The position numbers and the translations under genes were made by a program. DNA of 45,817 bases from JBMYZL01 sp049610385 (GTDB lineage: Bacteria > Bacteroidota > Bacteroidia > Flavobacteriales_D > Sanyastnellaceae), in NCBI GenBank assembly GCA_049610385.1, contig JBMYZL010000020.1, forward strand, positions 1-45,817, read 5' to 3'. Position 1 is the first letter of the stretch; every line of letters begins with the position of its first letter. Positions 33,457-41,364 of this stretch are shown in pieces. The notes beneath the pieces were generated by a model. It ran no database searches. It saw only the letters and a list, made by a program, of their open reading frames with translations, and was not told the DNA's origin.

Positions 33457-34360
33457 GATGGTTTTTCAAAAAGGCCAAACCCAAGATGCCAGGAAACAAC
33501 AAGTTCAATGCCCACAAGGCAAAAGTGGCACAGATCACAGCCGATGAGGCATCTGAAGGTTGCAGCACCGCAAGGGCAGAGGCTTCGCGCACACCCATTT
33601 CCGCAAGCGCTCCGGTGGGCACCACAGCATTGAACAGCCAAATCGCAGCGATGTCTGCGCCGTGAATGGCCACTCCAAAGCCCTGGAGCATCAGGGCGTA
33701 TTGGGCTGAAAAGACAACATATCGAACGGCGCTCCAACCCAAAATTTCCAGCCGCAAGGACAGATTCAAAGCATGGATGTCACCCATAGGCATGTGTCGC
33801 TCGATGCTTTCGGCAATGCGTCGCGGCAACCGCTTCACCCAGCGTCTTCCATCCGGTGACCATTGTAAATACAGACCGATCACGGCCGTGGCGAATATCA
33901 GGGTCAGCAAGCTCCAGCCCTCGTGCCCCAGCCACGCCAATCCACATCCACCGATAAGCAGGGTGACGCTGCCTTGGGCCGCGGATCCACTGAGACTGGC
34001 CCGAAGCCCCAATTCTCGCGCTTCTTCGGGCAGCCGCAACCAGCGGGCCAAGCCATCTCCTGTTCGATTGGGCGAAGCCAACCCGGCTGCGGCTCCGGCG
34101 AGGACATCCCCGGTGGCCAAGCGCCAGGTACGGCCAGTCATGCGGTGCCATTTGAGCACCTCCAAACCGAGGTTGACCGGCAGCAACAACACGCTCCAAG
34201 CAGCCACACCATCGGGGGGCCATGCCTGGCGGAAAGACAAGATGGAGGTCTCCGTTTCAAGAAGTCGCCAACCGACAAACCCCAAGGCCAACCCAAGGAT
34301 CGCCAAACGACTCCATCGATTTGACTTGGTTGTGGAAGCAAAGGGCTGGTTGGGTTTCAT
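33446..34360 (-). CDS. Lysylphosphatidylglycerol synthase-type (UPF0104) flippase-like membrane protein
   Basis: This 304-residue integral membrane protein has about seven to eight hydrophobic segments. Features of the AglD/MprF transmembrane domain family include ASPNRTGDGLARWLRLPEEAR near residue 95 (a glycine/arginine loop after a helix), ALMLQGFGVAI and the re-entrant segment WLFNAVVPTGALAEMGVREA. Members move or act beside lipid-linked sugars or aminoacyl lipids; the direct function of the stand-alone type is unknown. It is first in the long minus-strand array, has TACATTTG upstream, and overlaps the GT2 gene. Confidence 0.82.
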   Translation of the reverse strand: MKPNQPFASTTKSNRWSRLAILGLALGFVGWRLLETETSILSFRQAWPPDGVAAWSVLLLPVNLGLEVLKWHRMTGRTWRLATGDVLAGAAAGLASPNRTGDGLARWLRLPEEARELGLRASLSGSAAQGSVTLLIGGCGLAWLGHEGWSLLTLIFATAVIGLYLQWSPDGRRWVKRLPRRIAESIERHMPMGDIHALNLSLRLEILGWSAVRYVVFSAQYALMLQGFGVAIHGADIAAIWLFNAVVPTGALAEMGVREASALAVLQPSDASSAVICATFALWALNLLFPGILGLAFLKNHHVD

Positions 34361-34392
34361 CGTCTGCTTTAGACTTCATCTGCTATGGACTT

Positions 34393-34406
34393 CAAATGTA
34401 CCTTTA
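34393..34406. promoter_or_regulatory. Overlapping divergent -7 elements, flippase-like gene and ruvC
   Basis: On the minus strand 34400-34393 reads TACATTTG, an exact TAnnTTTG, 32 bases before the flippase-like ATG. On the plus strand 34399-34406 reads TACCTTTA, one base off, only four bases before the ruvC ATG. The two boxes share the bases TA/AT of a central GTAC, so the promoters probably exclude each other. Confidence 0.4.
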
Positions 34407-34410
34407 ACCC

Positions 34411-34962
34411 ATGATTATTGTGGGCATTGATCCAGGGACAACCATCATGGGTTATGGGGTGATTCGCGCCACAGACAAGCGGAAGGTGGAACTGTTGGAA
34501 ATGGGCGCTCTTCATTTGGCCAAATACAAGGACCATGCCCTCAAGCTGAAGCGCATCCATGACCGTGTGTCCGGGCTCATCGACGTGCATGCACCCGATC
34601 ATTTGGCGGTGGAAGCGCCTTTTTTCGGCAAAAACGTCCAGTCCATGCTCAAGTTGGGCCGAGCTCAGGGTGTGGCATTGGCGGCAGCCCTCGCCCGTGA
34701 AATCCCCATTGCGGAGTATGCCCCGAGACGGATCAAGCAGGCCATCACGGGGCGGGGTTCGGCTTCAAAAGAGCAAGTGGCAGCCATGGTAGCCCGGATC
34801 CTCGGGTTGGATGCTGGTGATTTGCCCAAGGAACTTGATGCCACCGATGGTTTGGCTGTGGCCTTGTGCCACCATTTTGCCCTTGCAACCCCCAGAATGC
34901 AGACTGGTCACAGCGGTTGGAAGGCCTTTATCGCAGAAAATGCCGACCGCATTTCCAAATAA
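34411..34962 (+). CDS. ruvC: Crossover junction endodeoxyribonuclease RuvC
   Basis: RuvC cuts Holliday junctions symmetrically to resolve recombination intermediates, with RuvAB. The 183-residue RNase H-fold protein starts MIIVGIDPGTTIMGYGVI. The four catalytic acids are Asp7, Glu68 (LAVEAPFFGKN), Asp143 and Asp146 (ELDATDGLAVALCHH), matching E. coli spacing. Length is normal with a short C-terminal tail. It is divergent from the flippase-like gene and is followed by a 180-base gap; ruvA and ruvB are not here. The promoter box sits almost on the ATG, suggesting a leaderless or very short-leader transcript. Confidence 0.97.
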   Translation: MIIVGIDPGTTIMGYGVIRATDKRKVELLEMGALHLAKYKDHALKLKRIHDRVSGLIDVHAPDHLAVEAPFFGKNVQSMLKLGRAQGVALAAALAREIPIAEYAPRRIKQAITGRGSASKEQVAAMVARILGLDAGDLPKELDATDGLAVALCHHFALATPRMQTGHSGWKAFIAENADRISK

Positions 34963-35142
34963 TTCTTGAGGTTTTTCAGGGGTCAGCGAAGGGAAAGCGT
35001 ATTTTTTTTCTCCTTTTTGCAACTTTTTTTGAACCCCTTTCGTAAATGCCCCCGAAGCCTAGAGCTTCTAACAGTTTACTTGTTTTCATTCAACAGGGAA
35101 GGGTCGTCCAACGGGATGACCCTTCTTCGTTTTGGGTGTTTT
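34963..35142 (+). other. ruvC-ddl intergenic region with T tracts; possible small RNA
   Basis: No reading frame of interest. It holds two long T runs (34999-35007 and 35025-35031) separated by CTCC and GCAAC, flanked by AGGGGT (34979-34984) and its complement ACCCCT, which could close a stem. A strong terminator follows at 35098-35132. That terminator is 136 bases after the ruvC stop and has no other plus-strand gene to serve, so either ruvC has a long 3' untranslated region or a short RNA is made here. Confidence 0.35.
35098..35132 (+). terminator. Strong plus-strand terminator
   Basis: GAAGGGTCGTCC (35098-35109) pairs with GGATGACCCTTC (35114-35125) as a 12-base-pair stem containing one G-U pair, closed by the tetraloop AACG and followed by TTCGTTTT. 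The T run is on the plus strand; ddl on the minus strand ends 11 bases beyond. Confidence 0.85.
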
Positions 35143-36150
35143 TCAGGCTGCGCCCAAAATGCGATTGATGAGTTCTTTGCGGCTCAGGCCGATGTGCTCC
35201 GCCTGCTGTGGGACCAAGCTGTGTTCGGTGAATCCAGGGATGGTGTTCACCTCAATCACGGCCGGTGGCATGTTGCCGTTCGCTTCCCATTTCATGTCTA
35301 CACGCGCCATGCCTCGGCATTCGGTGATGTTGTACACCGAAAGGGCTGTGGCTTGCATCGCAGCAGCGATGTTGGAGGGAATGTCTGCTGGGGTGATTTC
35401 ATCAGATGCCCCTTGGTATTTTGCGGCGTAGTCAAAAAACGCTGCATGGGCGACGATTTCTGTCACCGGCAAGGCCTGAGGTTGATTCCAATCGCTCTCG
35501 GAGGGAATGACACCGACCGAAAACTCACGGCCCGGCAGCATCGATTCCACCAAAACACTGGCTTCTTCGGCACATGCATTGAAAGCGAAATCCACGGCCT
35601 TCTGAAATTCTTCCGGTCCTTCAACAAGGCTGACACCAAAACTGGAACCGGCTTCATTGGGCTTCACAAAACAGGGGAATCCGCCGAATGTGGAGGGCTC
35701 AGGAAGCGGGGTGCCTGGACGAAGCAGCATGCCTTGGGCCACGGGAATGCCTTCAGATCGCAACAACGTCGTGGTCCAACCCTTGTGGAAGGTGAGGGCC
35801 ATTGATCGAGGACTGCCATTCGTATGGGGCATGCCAATCATTTCAAAATAGGCCTGCAACCGTCCGTTTTCACCTGGGGTGCCGTGCACCATGATGAGGA
35901 CTTTGGCGAATTGGTGCTTAGAAGCCTGACCTGGGATTTGAATCGAAAAGTCCAGCCGATCGATTGGGAGCCGCCCGTGCCCTTCCACTTCTGCCCACCA
36001 GCCATCGGGATCGATGTGCACGAGCGTCGGTGCCCAGCGGTTTCGATCGATGTTGTTCATCACCATCGCGGCCGATTTTCGGCTGACGGGGGCTTCCGCG
36101 GAATATCCTCCGGTCAATACAGCGATGGGGGTGGGGGGAATGGGGTGCAT
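35143..36150 (-). CDS. ddl: D-alanine--D-alanine ligase
   Basis: Ddl joins two D-alanines with ATP to make the dipeptide end of peptidoglycan precursors. The ATP-grasp protein (335 residues) shows the N-terminal AVLTGGYSAEAPVSRKSA motif, VLIMVHGTPGENGRLQAYFE, the Lys-containing strand FPCFVKPNEAGSSFGVSLVE, and the metal-binding ending MARVDMKW ... VIEVNTIPGFTEHSLVP. Length is that of DdlB-type enzymes. It starts four bases after the purK stop, so both are transcribed from the purK promoter. Confidence 0.96.
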   Translation of the reverse strand: MHPIPPTPIAVLTGGYSAEAPVSRKSAAMVMNNIDRNRWAPTLVHIDPDGWWAEVEGHGRLPIDRLDFSIQIPGQASKHQFAKVLIMVHGTPGENGRLQAYFEMIGMPHTNGSPRSMALTFHKGWTTTLLRSEGIPVAQGMLLRPGTPLPEPSTFGGFPCFVKPNEAGSSFGVSLVEGPEEFQKAVDFAFNACAEEASVLVESMLPGREFSVGVIPSESDWNQPQALPVTEIVAHAAFFDYAAKYQGASDEITPADIPSNIAAAMQATALSVYNITECRGMARVDMKWEANGNMPPAVIEVNTIPGFTEHSLVPQQAEHIGLSRKELINRILGAA

Positions 36151-36154
36151 GATT

Positions 36155-37315
36155 TTATCCGTTCAAAGGTAGCTCTCCCTCAACGCTCACTTGATCGCGC
36201 AATTGTGCGATGCGTTCTTCGATTTCGGGACGACTTTGGCCTGTGAGCGTCACATGTCCCATTTTTCGAAACGGCTTGACAGCGGACTTTCCATAAATGT
36301 GGGGGTGGATGCCTGGGGTAGCCAAAGCATTGGCCAATCCCTGATAAACCGGTGTTCCGTGGGCATCAGGACCTCCCACGAGGTTGACCATTGCCCCCAC
36401 GGGATGGACCGCGGAGGGATCCCCCAAAGGCAAATCCAAAATGGCCCGAAGGTGCTGTTCAAATTGGGAAGTTTGGTTGGCTTCGATGGTGTGGTGCCCA
36501 CTGTTGTGGGTGCGCGGTGCCACTTCGTTGACGAGGATTTGGCCTGTTTCTCGTTCCAAAAACAATTCAACGGCCAACAGCCCTCGGAAATCCATGGCCT
36601 CAGCCACCCGAATGGCCAAGGCCTGGGCTTCTGCGGCTTGCTCATCCGAAATGGCCGCTGGCGCCAGCAGGAAGTCCACCAGGTTCGCCACAGGATCGAA
36701 CACCGCTTCCACGACAGGAAAGGTGGCCACTTCGCCTGTAGAATTGCGGGCCACAATCACGCTCAATTCTTTGTCAATGTCCACGGTTTTCTCCAGCACA
36801 GCAGGAGCTTTGAAAGCCTCGTCAACATCAGAATGCAGCAACTTGACACCTTTTCCGTCATAACCCCCAGTGCGCAGTTTCTGAACGATGGGGAATCCCA
36901 TGATGCCGACGGAATCTGTTGCTTCAATGAGTTGGAAATCGGCGGTCGGGATGTGGTGATCGGCGTAGAATTGTTTTTGGAGGCCTTTGTCTTGGATGAT
37001 GGCCAAGTGCTCGGGGTCGGGCATGACCCGGACGCCGTGTTCCTTGAGGCGGTGGAGGCCTTCTGCACTCACGTGCTCAATTTCGATGGTGATGACATCG
37101 AGGTCCTTTCCAAAGGCGAATACGGCATCTGCATCTTTTAAATCACCTTGGACAAATCGGTGAGTCATGTGACGACACGGCGCATCAGCGGATGGATCCA
37201 TGACTTCTACCCGCAAATCCAAATCTGTGGCGGCTTGAATCATCATTCTGCCGAGTTGTCCGCCACCCAGCACCCCGAGTCGAAAAGTGGGGCCAAATGC
37301 AATGTTGTTCTCCAT
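36155..37315 (-). CDS. purK: N5-carboxyaminoimidazole ribonucleotide synthase
   Basis: PurK carboxylates AIR with ATP and bicarbonate in purine synthesis; PurE then completes the step. The 386-residue ATP-grasp protein has the nucleotide-like loop VLGGGQLGRMM (15-25), TIEIEHVSAEGLHRL, QKLRTGGYDGKGVKLL and the C-terminal LVNEVAPRTHNSGHHTIEA motif typical of PurK. The ATG at 37315 is separated by 35 bases from the divergent MscS gene. A TATCTTTG box ends seven bases before the start codon. PurE is not in the window. Confidence 0.96.
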   Translation of the reverse strand: MENNIAFGPTFRLGVLGGGQLGRMMIQAATDLDLRVEVMDPSADAPCRHMTHRFVQGDLKDADAVFAFGKDLDVITIEIEHVSAEGLHRLKEHGVRVMPDPEHLAIIQDKGLQKQFYADHHIPTADFQLIEATDSVGIMGFPIVQKLRTGGYDGKGVKLLHSDVDEAFKAPAVLEKTVDIDKELSVIVARNSTGEVATFPVVEAVFDPVANLVDFLLAPAAISDEQAAEAQALAIRVAEAMDFRGLLAVELFLERETGQILVNEVAPRTHNSGHHTIEANQTSQFEQHLRAILDLPLGDPSAVHPVGAMVNLVGGPDAHGTPVYQGLANALATPGIHPHIYGKSAVKPFRKMGHVTLTGQSRPEIEERIAQLRDQVSVEGELPLNG

Positions 37316-37322
37316 GACGTTG

Positions 37323-37330
37323 CAAAGATA
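37323..37330 (-). promoter_or_regulatory. -7 promoter element of purK-ddl
   Basis: The minus strand reads TATCTTTGCAACGTC and then ATG. The exact TAnnTTTG ends seven bases before the start codon, so transcription should begin within one or two bases of the ATG. The whole divergent gap to the MscS gene is 35 bases. Confidence 0.55.
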
Positions 37331-37350
37331 TTCTGTGCGAATTTCGCTCC

Positions 37351-38415
37351 ATGAAAATTTTGGAAATGGAATTCATTGGCAATCCCATTCAGGAATGGGT
37401 GATCGCTCTGGCGTGGGTGTTCAGCGGGGTGATTGTGGGCCGCTTGCTGTACCGCTGGTTTAGCAGGCGTTTGAAGGCTTTGGCCGCCAAAACTGAAGGA
37501 GAAACAGATGATTTGATCATTGACCAAATCGAAGAACCCATTGCCATGGCAGTGGTTATTCTTGGTTTTTGGTTCGGGTATGATCATCTGCATTTTGGGT
37601 TGTCAGCGGACACGTTCATGGAGCATGTGTTCAGCATTGCGGTGGCCTTGGATGTCACTTGGCTGGCGGCTCGCCTCATTGATGCCTTGGTGGGCAGTTT
37701 GTTCGACCGTTTGCAAGAGCGGACAGAATCCAAAATGGTGACCCAAATGACCCCCATCTTGCGAAAAACCCTCCGTTCTATGGTTTGGGTGCTCGGGGTG
37801 ATCATGGCCTTGAACAACGCCGGATATGATGTCGGTGCGCTGCTTGCGGGGGTTGGAATTGGGGGACTTGCGATGGCGATGGCGGCCAAGGATTTCGTTG
37901 CCAACATTTTCGGCGGCATCACAGTCTTCATCGACAAACCGTTTCAAGTCGGGGATCGTGTGCAAGTGGCTGGCATTGACGGCACAGTATTGGAAATCGG
38001 CATCCGCTCCACCCGAATCAAGACTTTGGCCGGACGAATGGTCACCATCCCCAACAACAAATTCACGGATGGTGTCGTGGAAAATGTGACTGCCGAACCC
38101 GCGAGAAAGGTGCGTTTGGATTTGGGCTTGACCTATGACACCACTCCAGCGCAGGTGGAGCAGGCCATTGAAATCCTGAACGAGATCATCGTCAAGCACA
38201 TCGGAACAGAGGACAACACGACTGTTTGGTTCAGTCAGTTCGGGGATTTCGCCCTCGTGGTGAGTGCCATCTATTATGTCCGAAAAGAGGCCGATGTGAC
38301 ATTGACTCCCGGCAACATCAACCTGGAAGTTCTCAAACGGTTCAATGCAGAAGGGTTCTCGTTTGCATTTCCTACACAAACCATCGAATTGGTGAAAACC
38401 ACCGAGGGGTCATGA
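37351..38415 (+). CDS. MscS family small-conductance mechanosensitive channel
   Basis: This inner-membrane tension-gated channel that protects against osmotic downshock has 354 residues. It contains an extra N-terminal helix pair (about 13-31 and 60-110), then the conserved MscS core: pore helix TM3 with AGVGIGGLAMAMAAKDFVANIFGGI (about 165-190), followed by KPFQVGDRV, the beta domain ending IPNNKFTDGVVEN, and the alpha/beta domain. The length places it among mid-size MscS relatives. The start is the first ATG after a divergent 35-base gap; the downstream membrane protein begins 25 bases after its stop. Confidence 0.92.
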   Translation: MKILEMEFIGNPIQEWVIALAWVFSGVIVGRLLYRWFSRRLKALAAKTEGETDDLIIDQIEEPIAMAVVILGFWFGYDHLHFGLSADTFMEHVFSIAVALDVTWLAARLIDALVGSLFDRLQERTESKMVTQMTPILRKTLRSMVWVLGVIMALNNAGYDVGALLAGVGIGGLAMAMAAKDFVANIFGGITVFIDKPFQVGDRVQVAGIDGTVLEIGIRSTRIKTLAGRMVTIPNNKFTDGVVENVTAEPARKVRLDLGLTYDTTPAQVEQAIEILNEIIVKHIGTEDNTTVWFSQFGDFALVVSAIYYVRKEADVTLTPGNINLEVLKRFNAEGFSFAFPTQTIELVKTTEGS

Positions 38416-38440
38416 ACGGCCTGGGCCCCAAATTCATCGC

Positions 38441-39166
38441 ATGAAATACGATGTTCTGTTGCATCCGGATGAACCCCGGTATTGGGTCATGTTGCTGTCG
38501 ACCCTCCTCGCGGGCTGGCTGCTTGTGAGGGCATTCGATCGTGTGGCGCCGGAAAATCGGGACAAGGCCCGGCGGACGCTGGGCTGGGCACTGGTGGTGG
38601 GCAACGTGCTGCTTCCATTGTACGCGGTCATTCATCCCGATCAGGAATTCAGCATCCACCGTTCCCTGCCACTCCATTTCTGTGGGTTGAATTATCTCCT
38701 GATTGCCATCAATTGTTTCGCCATGAATCGGACTGTGTACACATTCACCACCTTGATCGGGACCATCGGGGCTTTGCACAGTTTCTTGACCCCGCAGTTG
38801 ACTGTGGGGGATGCACCGTTGGTCTTGGTGGACTATTGCGTCCGACATGGTGCGATTTTCTTCGTCCCTGTGGTGATGACGCGCACTTATGGCTTCCGTT
38901 TTCCCCGTTGGGGCTGGTTGCAAGCTTATGGGCTGGCTTTTTTGGCTTCCACGGCGGTGGGTTGTGTGAATTATGCCCTGAATGTTTGGTGGCCTGGGGA
39001 GGTTTCTGCGAATTACATGTACATGTGGGAGCCCCCCAAAGTGAGCAACCCATTGGTGATGCCACAGTTGGGCTGGCCAGGTTACCAAATTCCTTTGCAC
39101 CTTGCCTTGCTCGCCCACCTGGTGGTCGTGAATTTCCTTTACCGAAAGGCCGTTTCTCAGGGTTGA
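38441..39166 (+). CDS. TIGR02206/YwaF-like integral membrane protein
   Basis: This 241-residue protein has about seven membrane helices. HFCGLNYLLIAI, LVDYCVRHGAIFFVPV and the loop ANYMYMWEPPKVSNPLV match the pattern of the TIGR02206 / YwaF membrane proteins (conserved His and Asn-Tyr-Met near the last helices). Function is not established for the family. It lies between the MscS gene and thyA on the same strand with short gaps, but nothing links it to either functionally. Confidence 0.75.
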   Translation: MKYDVLLHPDEPRYWVMLLSTLLAGWLLVRAFDRVAPENRDKARRTLGWALVVGNVLLPLYAVIHPDQEFSIHRSLPLHFCGLNYLLIAINCFAMNRTVYTFTTLIGTIGALHSFLTPQLTVGDAPLVLVDYCVRHGAIFFVPVVMTRTYGFRFPRWGWLQAYGLAFLASTAVGCVNYALNVWWPGEVSANYMYMWEPPKVSNPLVMPQLGWPGYQIPLHLALLAHLVVVNFLYRKAVSQG

Positions 39167-39218
39167 CTTTTCAACATCCTGTGGACAATCCGTTGAGGGG
39201 TTACCCATGCCTCAGTGC

Positions 39219-39226
39219 TATCTTTC
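39219..39226 (+). promoter_or_regulatory. Possible -7 element directly before thyA
   Basis: TATCTTTC, one base from TAnnTTTG, is followed by GCAT and the thyA ATG at 39231. A TTG at 39193-39195 lies 23 bases upstream, slightly long. If real, the thyA-folA transcript begins at about the start codon. Confidence 0.35.
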
Positions 39227-39230
39227 GCAT

Positions 39231-40025
39231 ATGCGCGCTTACCATGACCTTTTGCAGCATTTGCTCGACAATGGCGTCCAGCGGGATGACCGAACCGGGA
39301 CCGGGACCTTGGGTTGTTTCGGATACCAAATGCGGTTTGATTTGGCGGATGGATTCCCGGTACTGACAACAAAAAAGCTGCACTTGCGATCCATCATTCA
39401 CGAGTTGCTGTGGTTTCTTCAAGGGGACACGAACATCGCATATTTAAAGGAAAATGGCGTGCGCATTTGGGATGAATGGGCAGATGAGCATGGCGATTTG
39501 GGTCCTGTGTATGGATACCAGTGGCGCAGTTGGCCCAATCCGGACGGTTCTTCGACCGATCAAATTGCGAAAGTCATCGAGGCCATTCGGAACAATCCCT
39601 ATTCACGGCGGCATGTCATCAGCGCATGGAACCCCAGTTTCATCGATGAGATGGCTTTGCCTCCATGCCATTGCTTGTTTCAGTTTCATGTAGCCGAAGG
39701 CCGGCTCAACTGCCAGTTGTATCAGCGGTCCGCCGACACGTTTCTCGGGGTGCCATTCAACATCGCTTCTTATGCGCTGTTAACGCAAATGATGGCTCAG
39801 GTTTGTGGACTGGAACCCGGTGAATTTGTCCACACTTTTGGGGACGTTCACTTGTATCTCAACCATGTGGAACAAGCTCGCGAACAGTTGACTCGAGAGC
39901 CTTATCCATTGCCGGTGATGCGCATCAACCCTGAGGTCAAGGATTTGTTTGCCTTCCGTTATGAAGATTTTGAATTGGTGGATTACATCTCTCATCCGCA
40001 CATCAAGGCTGCTGTTTCGGTTTGA
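39231..40025 (+). CDS. thyA: Thymidylate synthase
   Basis: ThyA methylates dUMP to dTMP using methylene-tetrahydrofolate, which is oxidised to dihydrofolate. Started at ATG 39231 (MRAYHDLLQHLL) the protein has 264 residues, the exact classical length, and the nucleophile is Cys146 in MALPPCHCLFQFHV, the E. coli position. An earlier in-frame ATG at 39207 would add eight residues outside the family. Other signatures are RDDRTGTGT, ELLWFLQGDTN, QRSADTFLGVPFNIASYALL and HTFGDVHLYLNH. The folA gene follows after three bases and recycles the dihydrofolate product. Confidence 0.98.
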   Translation: MRAYHDLLQHLLDNGVQRDDRTGTGTLGCFGYQMRFDLADGFPVLTTKKLHLRSIIHELLWFLQGDTNIAYLKENGVRIWDEWADEHGDLGPVYGYQWRSWPNPDGSSTDQIAKVIEAIRNNPYSRRHVISAWNPSFIDEMALPPCHCLFQFHVAEGRLNCQLYQRSADTFLGVPFNIASYALLTQMMAQVCGLEPGEFVHTFGDVHLYLNHVEQAREQLTREPYPLPVMRINPEVKDLFAFRYEDFELVDYISHPHIKAAVSV

Positions 40026-40028
40026 GTC

Positions 40029-40544
40029 ATGAGCCAAACCGCGCAAAAAGTTCTGTTGATTGTGGCCGTAGCCCGCAACGGGGTCATTGGCCAAGACAAT
40101 GATTTGGTGTGGCGGCTCCGACGAGATATGCAGTTTTTCAAGGAGAAAACGGCTGGAAAACCCGTCATCACGGGTCGCCGGAATTACGAGTCAATTCCAG
40201 AACGATTTCGTCCCCTGCCGGGTCGACAGAACATTGTGATCACGCGCAACCCCGATTATCATGCACCGGGAGCAGTTGTGGTGAACAGTTTGGATGCAGC
40301 ATTGGATGCGGCTCAGGGCGATGAGGTGTTCATTATAGGTGGGGGACAGATTTATCGCCAATCTCTTTCCACCGGTTGCATCGATGAAGCCTACGTGACC
40401 CATGTAGATGCTGAACCCGATGGGGATACCCATTTTCCTTTGGGGGCATTCGAACGGGGTTGGTCGGAGGAAACGGTTTTGGAACAGCCTGCCGATGAAC
40501 ACAATGACCACGCTTTCCAAGTGAAGCGCTATCGCAAAACATAA
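40029..40544 (+). CDS. folA: Dihydrofolate reductase
   Basis: DHFR reduces dihydrofolate to tetrahydrofolate with NADPH. The 171-residue protein has the N-terminal strand LLIVAVARNGVIGQDNDLVW and the catalytic acid Asp33 in RRDMQFFKEKT. It also has the NADPH-binding GRRNYESIP and the Gly-Gly-Gly loop FIIGGGQIY (102-110). The substrate-loop residue after Trp28 differs from the common P-W-x-L-P, reading VWRLRRD, an ordinary divergence. It is directly downstream of thyA (three-base gap), the usual functional pair. Confidence 0.96.
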   Translation: MSQTAQKVLLIVAVARNGVIGQDNDLVWRLRRDMQFFKEKTAGKPVITGRRNYESIPERFRPLPGRQNIVITRNPDYHAPGAVVVNSLDAALDAAQGDEVFIIGGGQIYRQSLSTGCIDEAYVTHVDAEPDGDTHFPLGAFERGWSEETVLEQPADEHNDHAFQVKRYRKT

Positions 40545-40559
40545 GCACCGCAAGACATC

Positions 40560-41147
40560 ATGGAGGACATCTGGTTGGGCATCACCCACATCACGGACTT
40601 TGAAGGATTTGACCACATGTTGTATTTGGTGGCATTGGCGGCTTGGGCGGATCTGCAAAATACGTGGCGCATCTTGCTGATGGCCACTGCATTTACTTTG
40701 GGACACAGCATTACCTTGGCGATGGCGGGGTTGGACTGGGTAAGGCCGAATGGGGCTTGGATTGAATTCCTCATTCCGGTGAGCATCTTGTTCACAGCCT
40801 TGTACAATACACGTAGGCAGCTCACCCAAAACCGGAGAGGGCCGGAATCACAAACTGGATTTGATGCCCTGGGATATGCCGTGACTTTGGGCTTTGGTCT
40901 GATTCATGGCCTGGGTTTCTCTACTTTTTTTCGGATGACTCGGGATGGAGCAGAGGCGTTGGTTTGGGGGCTTTTGAAATTCAATTTGGGCGTTGAATTG
41001 GGCCAAATTTGCATCCTGCTCGTTTTTCTCTTCATGGCCTCATTGATCCGGGGATTTGGGGTGACCCCCAGGGAACAACAGTTGTTTTTTGCAGGTTCAG
41101 CGGCGGGGCTGTCCCTGATTATGGCCTTGGAACGCGTTCCATTTTGA
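40560..41147 (+). CDS. HupE/UreJ family membrane protein (metal transporter-like)
   Basis: This 195-residue protein has six to seven predicted membrane helices. Motifs FTLGHSITLAMAG (45-57), GFGLIHGLGFSTFF and FNLGVELGQICIL correspond to the conserved His-containing helices of the HupE/UreJ family, whose studied members carry nickel or cobalt. N-terminal HITDFEGFDHMLYL is also typical. Specificity here is unknown. yidD starts four bases after its stop, and a His-rich lipoprotein is encoded 580 bases downstream on the same strand. This makes metal handling plausible but not shown. Confidence 0.85.
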   Translation: MEDIWLGITHITDFEGFDHMLYLVALAAWADLQNTWRILLMATAFTLGHSITLAMAGLDWVRPNGAWIEFLIPVSILFTALYNTRRQLTQNRRGPESQTGFDALGYAVTLGFGLIHGLGFSTFFRMTRDGAEALVWGLLKFNLGVELGQICILLVFLFMASLIRGFGVTPREQQLFFAGSAAGLSLIMALERVPF

Positions 41148-41151
41148 AGGC

Positions 41152-41364
41152 ATGTTGCGGCATTTTTTCATCGGCTTGGTGCGGGTCTATCAATCTGTAA
41201 TTTCTCCACTTCTGGGGGCCAATTGTCGATTCACTCCGACCTGTTCGGCATATGCCATTGAGGCCCTTGAAAAGCATGGCATGATTCGGGGTGGATGGTT
41301 GGCCATTCGGCGCATCTCACGGTGCCACCCTTGGGGGGGGAGTGGCCATGATCCCGTCCCTTAA
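41152..41364 (+). CDS. yidD: Membrane protein insertion efficiency factor YidD
   Basis: This small membrane-associated protein (70 residues) aids YidC-dependent insertion. The family signature is complete: QSVISPLLGANCRFTPTCSA, a central EALEKHGMIRGGWLAIRRI helix and RCHPWGGSGHDPVP. It usually sits next to rpmH-rnpA-yidC; here it is detached and follows the HupE-like gene by four bases. Confidence 0.96.
   Translation: MLRHFFIGLVRVYQSVISPLLGANCRFTPTCSAYAIEALEKHGMIRGGWLAIRRISRCHPWGGSGHDPVP

Noticed and set aside
39207..39230. Longer thyA start
   Set aside because: The eight extra residues are outside the family, while ATG 39231 gives 264 residues with Cys146 at the classical position.
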